Source of the DNA: Oscillospiraceae bacterium
GTDB taxonomy: Bacteria; Bacillota; Clostridia; Oscillospirales; CAG-272
Assembly: GCA_015065005.1 (NCBI GenBank)
Contig: SVRE01000005.1
Span: 1-64,000, forward strand
Length of the DNA: 64,000 nucleotides
Reading direction: 5' to 3'
Numbering within the stretch: position 1 is the stretch's first letter; each line of letters starts with the position of its first letter. The translations under genes were made by a program, and so were the position numbers. The notes under the pieces are model-generated. The model was not told where the DNA came from. It saw only the letters and a program-made list of their open reading frames with translations, and did not search any database. This document shows, piece by piece, positions 27,691 to 36,781 of this stretch.

Positions 27691-28712
27691 TGCTTAAGTT
27701 TGGTATGATTGGCGTGGGCAAAATATGCCAAGGCTGTCATTTGCCCGCATACGATAAAATCAATGATGTTGAAATCGTTGCTCTTTGCGATATAAATGAG
27801 GAAAGACTAAAAGAGGTTGGTAAAAAATATCCAAACGCAAGGCTTTACTCCGATTATAAGGAAATGATAAACAAGGAAGAGCTTGATGCGGTAGATATCT
27901 GCACACCGAATAATATTCACTCACAGGCGGCTATTTACGCTCTTGACAAGGGCTTGCACGTTATGTGTGAAAAGCCGGATGCCGTAAGCGTTAGCGAGGC
28001 AGAAAAAATGAAGGCTGCCGCTGAAAAAAGCGGAAAAACCTTAATGGTTATGAGGAATAACCGTTACCGCCCGTCAACAAAGTTCTTAAAGCAATATATT
28101 GCCGAGGGCAAAATGGGTAAAATTTATGCAGGCCGTTGCGGCTGGATCAGGCGCCGCGGTATTCCTGGTTGGGGCGGCTGGTTCACCGACAAGGCGCAGG
28201 CTGGCGGCGGACCGCTTATTGATTTGGGTGTTCATATTATTGACCTTTCAATGTACTTAATGGGCAATGCTAAGCCTGTAACCGTTAGTGGATGTACATA
28301 TCTTAAATTCCCGCACACCTCATATTCTAAAATAGATGTTGAGGATTTGGCAATGGGCTTTATCCGCTTTGATAACGGCGCTTGCTTGCAAATTGAGTTT
28401 TCTTGGGCTTCCAATATCCCTGGGGACCAAATGTTTGTGGAGCTTCGCGGTACAAAGGCAGGCTCAAGGATGTCAGGTATTGACAGGAAGTTTGAAATAT
28501 TTACTGAGGAATGTGGAGTTAACACATACCTAAAGCCTGATATTGATGACTATAACTGTCCCCCACACCATGAGCAAAATATACGTCACTTTATTGACGT
28601 TATAAACGGCAAGGCAGAGCCGGACTTTACCCCTGAGCAAGGACTTAATATGGTCAAAATCTTGGAGGCACTTTATAAGTCAGCCGAGCTTGGTCACGAA
28701 ATAGAGCTATAA
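27690..28712 (+). CDS. Gfo/Idh/MocA family oxidoreductase
   Basis: MLKFGMIGVGKICQGCHLPAY; GLHVMCEKPDAVS; GGGPLIDLGVHIIDL; ATG overlaps the preceding stop (TAATG). Confidence 0.94.
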   Translation: MLKFGMIGVGKICQGCHLPAYDKINDVEIVALCDINEERLKEVGKKYPNARLYSDYKEMINKEELDAVDICTPNNIHSQAAIYALDKGLHVMCEKPDAVSVSEAEKMKAAAEKSGKTLMVMRNNRYRPSTKFLKQYIAEGKMGKIYAGRCGWIRRRGIPGWGGWFTDKAQAGGGPLIDLGVHIIDLSMYLMGNAKPVTVSGCTYLKFPHTSYSKIDVEDLAMGFIRFDNGACLQIEFSWASNIPGDQMFVELRGTKAGSRMSGIDRKFEIFTEECGVNTYLKPDIDDYNCPPHHEQNIRHFIDVINGKAEPDFTPEQGLNMVKILEALYKSAELGHEIEL

Positions 28713-28718
28713 TTAAAA

Positions 28719-28746
28719 TGAGCTTGCAGCGTATACTGCAAGCTCT
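28719..28746 (+). terminator. Rho-independent terminator
   Basis: GAGCTTGCAG-cgtata-CTGCAAGCTC followed by a T-rich run. Confidence 0.75.
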
Positions 28747-28826
28747 ATTTTTCTTTATTCACAATCATTACATTAATCGGTTTATTTTTCTGTATTCACA
28801 ATTATAACGCTAATCGGTTTGCTTTT
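28746..28826. repeat. Imperfect direct duplication of the 3' end of the SLOG gene (37-bp offset)
   Basis: TATTCACAAT...TAATCGGTTT at 28756-28783 and again at 28793-28820. Confidence 0.7.
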
Positions 28827-29123
28827 CTTTTTGGCATAATCTATTGTGTATTTCGTTCCTCTTGATTTTTTGTCCCATATAACAAGTATACTGTCTGCTA
28901 TATCTATCATTTCCTCATTACGCTTCAAGGGTGCGCCCTTGCCATATAAATTGTATTTTGGACGCAATACTAATTTAGATAAATTATGCTTATCCGCATA
29001 TTTTTCTGCAAGAGTGTCAATCCCTTTGGCACCACCGCTAATAATAAGCTCAACATCATTTGAAATGTAATTTTCCAAATTAAAATCAGTTATTGTTCTT
29101 GACCCTGCGATCATTAATTTCAT
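28782..29123 (-). CDS. SLOG/DUF2493-like nucleotide-binding family protein
   Basis: MKLMIAGSRTITD...ELIISGGAKGIDTLAEKYA...YNLYGKGAPLKRNEEMIDIADSILVIWDKKSRGT. Confidence 0.82.
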   Translation of the reverse strand: MKLMIAGSRTITDFNLENYISNDVELIISGGAKGIDTLAEKYADKHNLSKLVLRPKYNLYGKGAPLKRNEEMIDIADSILVIWDKKSRGTKYTIDYAKKKSKPISVIIVNTEK

Positions 29124-29246
29124 AAAATACCTCGAAGCGATTAAAAAATTCCTATGTAATATATAGGGTTTACTATATTATACCAAGTAAATATTAATTT
29201 GTAAATAGGCTATAATAAATTTACAATAATATGCGGAGGTAATAAT

Positions 29247-29483
29247 ATGCTTGAAAGTCAATATAAAATGAATTTAATTAAGATTGGATTAAAGATTGCA
29301 TATTATAGAAAGCTCCAGGGTATGACACAGGAGGAAATGGCTGAAGCTTGTGATTTGTCAGCAGGTTATGTATCACAGCTTGAAGCTCCAAATTGCTATT
29401 TTTGCCCGTCACTTAAAACCTTGTTTAAAATTGCTGAGGTTTTAGGTACAACAGTGTCAAAGCTAACGGATATCGAGGACTAA
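29247..29483 (+). CDS. XRE-family HTH regulator
   Basis: IGLKIAYYRKLQGMTQEEMAEACDLSAGYVSQLEAPN HTH_3. Confidence 0.9.
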   Translation: MLESQYKMNLIKIGLKIAYYRKLQGMTQEEMAEACDLSAGYVSQLEAPNCYFCPSLKTLFKIAEVLGTTVSKLTDIED

Positions 29484-29519
29484 AAAGCGCCTTCTCAAAA
29501 TAAAGAGAAGGTGCTTTTA
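29483..29519. terminator. Rho-independent terminator
   Basis: AAAAAGCGCCTTCTC-aaaataaa-GAGAAGGTGCTTTTT. Confidence 0.85.
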
Positions 29520-29584
29520 TTCTATTGATTTTTTGTGCATATTATGGTAAAATAAGTAAAAGCAAATTCAAGGAGGCTTACCAT

Positions 29585-30409
29585 ATGGGAGTAGTAGTAG
29601 GAATAGATATAGGCGGCAGCACCACAAAGATAGTGGGCTTTGACCAAAATAAAAATTTAATCCACCCAATGTTTGTGACAGCCGATGACCCGATTACATC
29701 AATTTACGGCGCCTTTGGTAAGTTTACCGACACAAATAATTTAGGTCTTTCAGATATAGAAAAGGTAATGATAACAGGCGTAGGCGCATCTTACGTAAAC
29801 AAGCCTATTTACAATCTTGAATGTGTTCACACTCCTGAGTTTAAAAGCATAGGCTTGGGAGGGCTTTATTTGTCAAAGTTTAAGGAAGCTATTATTGTAA
29901 GCTTGGGCACAGGTACAGCTCTTGTTCACGCGCAAGAGGGTAAAGCTCCCGAATATTTGGGCGGTACAGGTGTTGGTGGCGGTACACTTGTTGGACTTTC
30001 CAAGAAAATCTTGGGCGTTAACAAGGTGGAAACTATTGATGAGCTTGCCCGTTTAGGCGATATAAACAATATTGACTTGAAAATCAGAGACATTTCTAAG
30101 AAGGATATAGGACTAAGCAGCCAGATGACAGCGGCTAACTTTGCCAATATAAGTGAAACAGCAACCCAAAATGACTTTGCAATGGGTCTTATCAATATGG
30201 TGTTTGAAACTGTTGGTATGATAGCGTACTTTGCTTCAAAGCCATACGGACTAAAGGACATTGTGTTAACAGGCAATTTAACCCAAATGTCACAGGCATC
30301 CGAAATATTTGATGCGCTTAACAAAATGTTCAATATGAACTTTGTTATTCCCGAAAATGCGCAGTTCAGCACAGTTATCGGTGCGGCGCTTTCATCCTTT
30401 GAAAAATGA
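29585..30409 (+). CDS. coaW: Type II pantothenate kinase
   Basis: VGIDIGGSTTKIVGF; SLGTGTALVHA; GGTGVGGGTLVGLSKKILG. Confidence 0.88.
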   Translation: MGVVVGIDIGGSTTKIVGFDQNKNLIHPMFVTADDPITSIYGAFGKFTDTNNLGLSDIEKVMITGVGASYVNKPIYNLECVHTPEFKSIGLGGLYLSKFKEAIIVSLGTGTALVHAQEGKAPEYLGGTGVGGGTLVGLSKKILGVNKVETIDELARLGDINNIDLKIRDISKKDIGLSSQMTAANFANISETATQNDFAMGLINMVFETVGMIAYFASKPYGLKDIVLTGNLTQMSQASEIFDALNKMFNMNFVIPENAQFSTVIGAALSSFEK

Positions 30410-31407
30410 TAAAGAGAATAGAAGAAATAAACAAGCGTAAGGAAATGAATTTTCATGTTTTTACGCTTGTTGCATCTTATTTGAATAATTGTCCCGACTT
30501 GGTTACAAGGGAAACAATAGTGGAAATAACCAATGGCGTAAAAGCAAATGAGGAAAGAGCATTTGTTTCCTTCCTTGCCAATGTTTTTTCCGAAAACGAG
30601 GACGAAATCAAATTGATAGAAAAAGAGTACCTATCAAGGGGAATTAAGCAATTATCCCCCGAGGAGTATCTGAAAAACCCATTTTTGGTAAACATTAAAA
30701 TACCCGAAATCAAAGAGGGAAATTGGAATTTAGGCTATCAAACGTACAAACCGTATGAGGGGTTTATATACCGTGATATTGAGACCTTGCCAAACTATAC
30801 GGAAATTCCGCAAATAGGCTATTTCAACACGGAATTTTCCTATCCAACCGTGTTTGAAAACGGGATAGAATGGATGGCAATAAAGCCAAATGAAATTGAA
30901 ACAATGAAGGCACCCATTGAAAAAGCGCGGGGACGTGTCTTAGTTTACGGTCTTGGCATAGGTTATTTTGCCTATATGGTCAGCCTAAAGCAAGAGGTTG
31001 AAAGCGTAACAATCGTTGAACGCGACCAAAATGTGATTAATTTGTTTAAACAGCATATTTTGCCCCAATTTCCAAACAAAAGCAAAATCAACATCGTAAA
31101 AAGCGATGCCTTTGATTATGCAAAAAGCGAAATGAAAGCAGGTAACTTCAATTACGTCTTTACCGACCTTTGGCACGACGTGTCCGATGGCGTTGATTTG
31201 TACGTAAAAATGAAAAAATACGAGGGGACGTGTCCAAATTCTCAATTTGAGTATTGGATTGAAAAATCCCTTCTTTCAAGCATCCGCTGGAGCATTTTCG
31301 GTGGAATATACACACGTGTCAAGGCAAAATCCTTCAACGGCACCATCGAAGAGATAGAGAAGTACCTAACCGATGATTATCTTAAATCTTTCGTAAAATT
31401 TATATAG
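30406..31407 (+). CDS. Class I SAM-methyltransferase-fold protein, unknown substrate
   Basis: Rossmann motif RVLVYGLGIGYFAYMVS...SVTIVERDQNVINLF; FNYVFTDLWHD; ATGA overlap with the kinase gene. Confidence 0.72.
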   Translation: MIKRIEEINKRKEMNFHVFTLVASYLNNCPDLVTRETIVEITNGVKANEERAFVSFLANVFSENEDEIKLIEKEYLSRGIKQLSPEEYLKNPFLVNIKIPEIKEGNWNLGYQTYKPYEGFIYRDIETLPNYTEIPQIGYFNTEFSYPTVFENGIEWMAIKPNEIETMKAPIEKARGRVLVYGLGIGYFAYMVSLKQEVESVTIVERDQNVINLFKQHILPQFPNKSKINIVKSDAFDYAKSEMKAGNFNYVFTDLWHDVSDGVDLYVKMKKYEGTCPNSQFEYWIEKSLLSSIRWSIFGGIYTRVKAKSFNGTIEEIEKYLTDDYLKSFVKFI

Positions 31408-31463
31408 TTAAGTGTTACAACAATAAGCTGAAATAGCTTTTCTAACCAAAAATTAATTCGTAG

Positions 31464-31483
31464 GGCGGGGGCTTGCTCCCGCC
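31464..31483. repeat. GC-rich intergenic hairpin (REP-like)
   Basis: GGCGGGGGCTTGCTCCCGCC. Confidence 0.6.
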
Positions 31484-31499
31484 GCTTTTGATAAATTGA

Positions 31500-31525
31500 A
31501 AACGCCCTCAAACGAGGGCTTTTTA
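31500..31525. terminator. Rho-independent terminator
   Basis: GCCCTC-aaac-GAGGGCTTTTT. Confidence 0.75.
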
Positions 31526-31592
31526 TGAATGGGCGAGAAAAAAGATATTTTCGCCTTTTTTTTGTTTGGGTTTGAACTGATGCGTTTTAATC

Positions 31593-31777
31593 ACGGCAAA
31601 GCCGAGTATGAAATCAATGCAAAGCATTGTATGGAATCCGTCACAAGACGGTATGGAATCAACACAGGGTGTTGGATGGAATCAAGCCGCAGAAGGAAAC
31701 ATCTACGGTGATGCCATGCGCCTTCGGCAATTCCATACACGCAAAGCGTGATGCCATGCCAAGCCTGCGGCTTGGAT
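31593..31777. repeat. Array of mini-hairpins separated by ATGGAATC / GATGCCAT spacers
   Basis: GGCaaaGCC, AATGCaaaGCATT, CCGTCacaaGACGG, CGCCttcgGGC-type, CACGCaaaGCGTG, AAGCCtgcGGCTT; TATGGAAT on the left is complementary to ATTCCATA on the right. Confidence 0.75.
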
Positions 31778-31810
31778 AAAAAACGACAGGCCGAAACCTG
31801 TCGTTTTTTG
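31777..31810 (-). terminator. Terminator of tRNA-Arg
   Basis: AAAAAACGACAGG-ttt/ccgaaa-CCTGTCGTTTTTT, directly after the tRNA 3' end. Confidence 0.85.
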
Positions 31811-31885
31811 GCCTACCCGATAGGATTTGAACCTACGACCTACAGAGTCGGAGTCTGTCGCTCTATCCAGCTGGGCTACGGGTAG
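31809..31885 (-). tRNA. tRNA-Arg (anticodon CCG)
   Basis: CTACCCGTAGCCCAGCTGGATAGAGCGACAGACTCCGACTCTGTAGGTCGTAGGTTCAAATCCTATCGGGTAGGCCA; full cloverleaf, encoded CCA. Confidence 0.95.
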
Positions 31886-31945
31886 TTGTGTTTTAAAGTA
31901 TAGCACAAACTTAGCAAAAAGTAAACAATTATTTTCAAAATGGTG

Positions 31946-31974
31946 TTGCACTTATAAAATGCGTGTGCTATAAT
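31946..31974 (+). promoter_or_regulatory. Promoter of fhs
   Basis: TTGCAC-17-TATAAT. Confidence 0.7.
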
Positions 31975-32030
31975 ATAATTAATTTAAGTAAAGGGCGAAT
32001 TATGCCCAAAATTAGAAGGAGATGCAAATT

Positions 32031-33704
32031 ATGTTATCTGACATCGAAATTGCACAGTGTGCAAAGCTAAAGAGAATTAATGAAATTGCTGATCAAATCG
32101 GTCTTTTGCCTGAGGAATATGAGCCTTACGGTCACTACAAGGCAAAGATTACAGACGCATTCTTGAACAGAATGGCGGACAAGCCAAACGGTAAGCTTGT
32201 TCTTGTAACAGCCATCAACCCAACCCCGGCAGGTGAGGGTAAAACAACAACCTCTGTTGGACTTGGTATGGCTATGAATAAAATAGGTAAGAAAACCATT
32301 ATCGCTCTTCGTGAGCCTTCCTTGGGTCCTGTATTCGGTGTTAAGGGTGGCGCTGCAGGTGGCGGTTATTCTCAGGTTTTGCCAATGGAGGACATTAACC
32401 TTCATTTTACAGGTGACTTCCATGCAATTACAACCGCAAACAATCTTTTAAGCGCAGTTATTGACAACCATATTCAGCAGGGTAACGTGCTCGGTATCGA
32501 CCAAAGACGTATCCTCTTCCCACGCGTTCTTGATATGAATGACAGGGCTCTTCGTAATGTAGTAGTTGGCTTGGGTACAAAGGTTGACGGTGTTCCAAGA
32601 GAGGACCACTTTATGATTACCGTTGCCAGTGAAATTATGGCTATCCTTTGCTTGAGCGAATCTATTGATGACTTAAAGGCACGTCTTGGCAAAATTCTTG
32701 TGGCTTACAAATATGACGGCTCCCCTGTTTACTGTCGTGACCTTGGTGTTAATGGCGCTATGGCAGCAGTGCTTAAGGATGCCTTGAAGCCAAACCTTGT
32801 ACAAACAATAGAGAACACACCGGCACTTATCCACGGCGGCCCATTTGCAAATATCGCACACGGCTGCAACTCGGTTCGCGCTACAAAGCTTGCATTAAAG
32901 CTTGCTGATTATACAATTACTGAGGCTGGCTTCGGTGCTGACCTTGGCGCTGAAAAGTTCTTCGATATCAAGTGCCGCTTTGCAGGCTTGAAGCCGGAGT
33001 GCGTTGTTCTTGTTGCAACCGTTCGTGCGCTTAAGTATAACGGCGGTGTTCCCAAGGCAGAGCTTGTTAACGAAAATCTTGAAGCACTCAAAAAGGGTGC
33101 GGTTAACCTTGAGGCTCACATTGATAACCTTCAAAAATACGGTGTACCTGTTGTTGTTGCAATCAACCGCTTCGGCACAGATACAGAGGCTGAGCTTAAG
33201 GCAGTTGAGGAAATGTGTATTGCCAAGGGTGCTGATTTTGCATTGTCAGACGTATTTGCCAAGGGCGGTGACGGTGGTATAGACCTTGCAAACAAGGTTG
33301 TTGCCGCTTGTGAAAAGGAAAGCAATTTCCATGTGCTTTATCCCGATGAAATGTCAATCAAAGATAAGATTATCACAATAGCTAAGGAGATTTACGGTGC
33401 TGCTGACGTTAAGTTTGATGCGGCTGCCTCTAAGGCAATTGCTGAATTTGAGGCACTTGATCCTGAATACTCTAAGTTCCCTGTTTGTATGGCAAAGACA
33501 CAGTATTCCTTGTCTGATGACCAAACAAAGCTTGGCAGACCTACAGGCTTCACCCTTACCGTTCGTGAGGTTAAGCTCTCTGCGGGCGCTGGCTTTATCG
33601 TAGCTCTTACAGGCTCTATTATGACAATGCCGGGCTTGCCAAAGGCTCCTGCCGCACTTAAAATTGACGTTGATAATGACGGAAAGATAACAGGACTGTT
33701 CTGA
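32031..33704 (+). CDS. fhs: Formate-tetrahydrofolate ligase
   Basis: [43 protein letters not shown]. Confidence 0.97.
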   Translation: MLSDIEIAQCAKLKRINEIADQIGLLPEEYEPYGHYKAKITDAFLNRMADKPNGKLVLVTAINPTPAGEGKTTTSVGLGMAMNKIGKKTIIALREPSLGPVFGVKGGAAGGGYSQVLPMEDINLHFTGDFHAITTANNLLSAVIDNHIQQGNVLGIDQRRILFPRVLDMNDRALRNVVVGLGTKVDGVPREDHFMITVASEIMAILCLSESIDDLKARLGKILVAYKYDGSPVYCRDLGVNGAMAAVLKDALKPNLVQTIENTPALIHGGPFANIAHGCNSVRATKLALKLADYTITEAGFGADLGAEKFFDIKCRFAGLKPECVVLVATVRALKYNGGVPKAELVNENLEALKKGAVNLEAHIDNLQKYGVPVVVAINRFGTDTEAELKAVEEMCIAKGADFALSDVFAKGGDGGIDLANKVVAACEKESNFHVLYPDEMSIKDKIITIAKEIYGAADVKFDAAASKAIAEFEALDPEYSKFPVCMAKTQYSLSDDQTKLGRPTGFTLTVREVKLSAGAGFIVALTGSIMTMPGLPKAPAALKIDVDNDGKITGLF

Positions 33705-33705
33705 T

Positions 33706-34140
33706 ATGATTAAGGAATTTCATACACAAAGTGTGGAAGAAACCGAAATGATAGGGCGTGAGCTTGCAGGCTCTCTTGATAAAGAAAAGCCTTGCTTTAT
33801 TGCAATGTACGGAGACTTAGGTGTGGGTAAAACCGCCTTTGTCCGCGGTCTTGCCTCGGTGCTGGCTCCCACCGCCCGTGTTAAAAGCCCTACATATACG
33901 GTTGTGAATAAATATGAGGGAGATAGCATACCTCTTTATCACTTGGACGTTTATCGCATCAATGATGAGGATGAGCTTTATTCCATCGGCTTTGATGACT
34001 ATGTAAATACAGGCATTTGCGTAGTTGAATGGAGCGAAAATATTCCAGAATCTATTCCAAAAGATGCCATTAAGGTGTCAATTGAAAAAGAAGGGGAGAA
34101 TTTTGAAAAAAGAAAGATTACAGTAGAGGTGAAGGGATGA
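33706..34140 (+). CDS. tsaE: tRNA t6A biosynthesis ATPase TsaE
   Basis: GDLGVGKTAFVRGLA; SPTYTVVNKY; YHLDVYRI. Confidence 0.95.
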   Translation: MIKEFHTQSVEETEMIGRELAGSLDKEKPCFIAMYGDLGVGKTAFVRGLASVLAPTARVKSPTYTVVNKYEGDSIPLYHLDVYRINDEDELYSIGFDDYVNTGICVVEWSENIPESIPKDAIKVSIEKEGENFEKRKITVEVKG

Positions 34141-34823
34141 AAATTTTAGCAATAGATTCAACCGCCAACACCTCAACCGTTGCGGTGCTTGAAAATGACA
34201 AGCTTTTGTCCGTTTACACCGCAAACATAAAAAACACTCATAGTGAAACGCTTTTACCTATGGTAAAATCCGTGCTTGAAACCTTGAAGCTAAGCATTGA
34301 TGATATAGATGCTTTTGCCGCATCTCAAGGCCCGGGGTCCTTTACAGGAGTTCGTATCGGCATAGCAACAATAAAAGGCCTTGCCTTTGGTAAGGACAAA
34401 AGGTGCGTAGGTGTGTCTACAATTGAAGCTCTTGCCCAAAATTTAGAGGGCTTTTGCGGTATCGTGTGCCCCATAATGAATGCAAGGCGCGGTCAGGTTT
34501 ACACAGGCGCGTTCTTGAATGGCAAACGCATTTTGGATGACCAATGTATGCTCCTTTGTGACCTTATTCCAATGCTTGAAGCATATGATGAGCCTATATA
34601 TTTTGTAGGTGACGGGTATTCCTTGATTGAAGGGATGGAAAACGGCAAATTCAAACACGTCCCCGAGGCTTTAAGGTATCAAAGCGCATATTCTGTCGGC
34701 AAAATAGCCTATGAAAAATTGCAAAAGGGTGAATATACAACGGACAACGATTTGCGTGTGGAATATCTGAGGAAGCCACAGGCGGAAAGAGAAAGAGAAG
34801 AAAGGCTGAAGAACAATGAATAA
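34137..34823 (+). CDS. tsaB: tRNA t6A biosynthesis protein TsaB
   Basis: ILAIDSTANTSTVAVLE; GPGSFTGVRIGIATIKGLAF. Confidence 0.95.
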   Translation: MKILAIDSTANTSTVAVLENDKLLSVYTANIKNTHSETLLPMVKSVLETLKLSIDDIDAFAASQGPGSFTGVRIGIATIKGLAFGKDKRCVGVSTIEALAQNLEGFCGIVCPIMNARRGQVYTGAFLNGKRILDDQCMLLCDLIPMLEAYDEPIYFVGDGYSLIEGMENGKFKHVPEALRYQSAYSVGKIAYEKLQKGEYTTDNDLRVEYLRKPQAEREREERLKNNE

Positions 34824-35277
34824 ACCGATTTTAGTAGCCTGCGACCACGCAGCGCTTGAAATGAAAAAAGAGGTAATTAAGCATCTTGAGGACCAGGGAT
34901 ACACCTGTGTTGACTTTGGTACACACACAAGCGCAAGCTGTAATTACCCGGATTATGCAGAAAAGGTTTGTAGAGCCATCAATGACGGCGAGGGGGACAT
35001 GGGCATTTTGATTTGCGGCACAGGTATCGGTATGTCTATGGCGGCAAATAAATGCCGTGGCATCCGTGCAGCACTTTGCAGCGACACATTTTCTGCAAGA
35101 TTTACAAGGCTTCACAACAATGCAAATGTGCTTTGTATGGGCGCACGCACAATAGGCGCGGGATTAGCCTGCGATATTGCAGACGTTTTTGTTAAAACGG
35201 GCTTTGAAGGGGGCAGGCACCAGACAAGAATAGATATGGTGATGGCTCTTGAAGAAAAGCGTTTGAATAATAACTAA
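34816..35277 (+). CDS. rpiB: Ribose-5-phosphate isomerase B
   Basis: VACDHAALEMKK; ICGTGIGMSMAANKCRGIRAAL. Confidence 0.95.
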   Translation: MNKPILVACDHAALEMKKEVIKHLEDQGYTCVDFGTHTSASCNYPDYAEKVCRAINDGEGDMGILICGTGIGMSMAANKCRGIRAALCSDTFSARFTRLHNNANVLCMGARTIGAGLACDIADVFVKTGFEGGRHQTRIDMVMALEEKRLNNN

Positions 35278-35298
35278 TATTTTACGAGGTGATAAATT

Positions 35299-36759
35299 AT
35301 GAAAAAGGTTTATTTTATAACAGGTAGCCAGGATTTGTATGGCGAGGAGTGCTTGCTTGACGTAGCAAAGGATTCAAAGACTATTGCAAAGTATCTTGAC
35401 AAAAAAATCGAGGGCGTAAAAATTGAATATCTCGGTATTGTAAGAGATGAGGCAAGCTGTGTTGAAATGTGCAAAAAAGCAACAAATGACGTTGACTGTA
35501 TTGCTGTTATTACTTGGATGCACACCTTCAGTCCTGCAAAAATGTGGATCAAGGGCCTTCAGTTCTTGAAAAAGCCCCTTTTGCACTTCCACACTCAGGC
35601 AAATGAAAAGCTACCGTATGATGAAATTGATATGGACTTTATGAACCTTAACCAAACAGCGCACGGCGGACGTGAATACGGCTTTATGTGCACACGTCTT
35701 GGCGTTAAGCGTGAGGTTGTTGTTGGCTACTATAAGCACGAGGATGTAATTGAAAAAATCAGAAAGTTCCTTGATGTTGCGAGAGCAGTTGACTTTTCAA
35801 AGAACCTTAACGTTGCTATGTTCGGTAGCAATATGAGAGAGGTTTCTGTAACAGACGGTGACAGGGTTGAAAGCCAGATCAAGTACGGCTGGAACGTAAA
35901 TTATTACGGCATTGGTGACCTTGTTGCGCTTGTAAACCAAGTAACCGATGAGGAGCTCAATGCTAAAATGGCAGAGTACAATGAGCTTTACATAATGAAC
36001 ACAGATAACCTTGATGCAGTAAAAGAGCAGGCAAAATACGAAATCGCTCTTGATAAGTTCTTGACACAGGGTAATTTCGGTGCATATACAGACACCTTCC
36101 AGGATCTTCACGGTATGAAGCAACTCCCGGGCCTTGCTACACAGAGAATGATGGCAAAGGGTATCGGCTTCGGCGCAGAGGGTGACTATAAGACAGCAGC
36201 TCTTAATGCAATCTTCTGTGAAATGGCAAAGGGAAGAGAAGGCTCTACAGGCTTTATGGAGGACTACACCTATGACTTTACAAAGGGCGGCGAGGTTGTT
36301 CTTGGCTCTCATATGCTTGAGGTTTCTCCCGATTTTGCATCAACTCAGCCGAAAATTGAGGTGCATCACCTTGGTATCGGCGGCAAGGAGCCACCTGCAA
36401 GACTTGTGTTTGACGGTGTAGAGGGTGATGCTGTTGCTGTTTGTATGATCGATATGGGTAACCGCTTCCGTCTTATCTGCGCAAGCGTTGAGCTTGTTAA
36501 ACAGCCAAAGCCAATGCCAAAGCTTCCTGTTGCAAGAATTATGTGGAAGTTAAAGCCAAACCATGCAACAGGTGCCGCTGCTTGGATTTATGCAGGCGGT
36601 GCACACCACACAGTAGTTTCAAGCGCTTTAACAGTTGATGATGTTCGCTTGTTTGCAAAGCTTACAGATACAGAGCTTGTGGTTATTGATGAAAATACAG
36701 ACCTTAATAAGCTCCAATCCGAGCTTGATATGCTTGATCTCTTGGCAAAATTAAAATAA
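35299..36759 (+). CDS. araA: L-arabinose isomerase-family protein
   Basis: FITGSQDLYGEECL; WMHTFSPAKMWI; HMLEVSP; HHTVVSSAL. Confidence 0.93.
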   Translation: MKKVYFITGSQDLYGEECLLDVAKDSKTIAKYLDKKIEGVKIEYLGIVRDEASCVEMCKKATNDVDCIAVITWMHTFSPAKMWIKGLQFLKKPLLHFHTQANEKLPYDEIDMDFMNLNQTAHGGREYGFMCTRLGVKREVVVGYYKHEDVIEKIRKFLDVARAVDFSKNLNVAMFGSNMREVSVTDGDRVESQIKYGWNVNYYGIGDLVALVNQVTDEELNAKMAEYNELYIMNTDNLDAVKEQAKYEIALDKFLTQGNFGAYTDTFQDLHGMKQLPGLATQRMMAKGIGFGAEGDYKTAALNAIFCEMAKGREGSTGFMEDYTYDFTKGGEVVLGSHMLEVSPDFASTQPKIEVHHLGIGGKEPPARLVFDGVEGDAVAVCMIDMGNRFRLICASVELVKQPKPMPKLPVARIMWKLKPNHATGAAAWIYAGGAHHTVVSSALTVDDVRLFAKLTDTELVVIDENTDLNKLQSELDMLDLLAKLK

Positions 36760-36781
36760 ACTGTTGAAGAGGTAATTTATA

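Noticed and set aside
31529-31711. 60-aa plus-strand ORF
   Set aside because: Lies across the mini-hairpin array, has no RBS and no recognisable protein features.
31703-31951. 82-aa ORF containing PVAQLDRATDSDSVGRRFKSYR
   Set aside because: Translation of the tRNA-Arg gene and its flanks; a classic spurious ORF over a tRNA.
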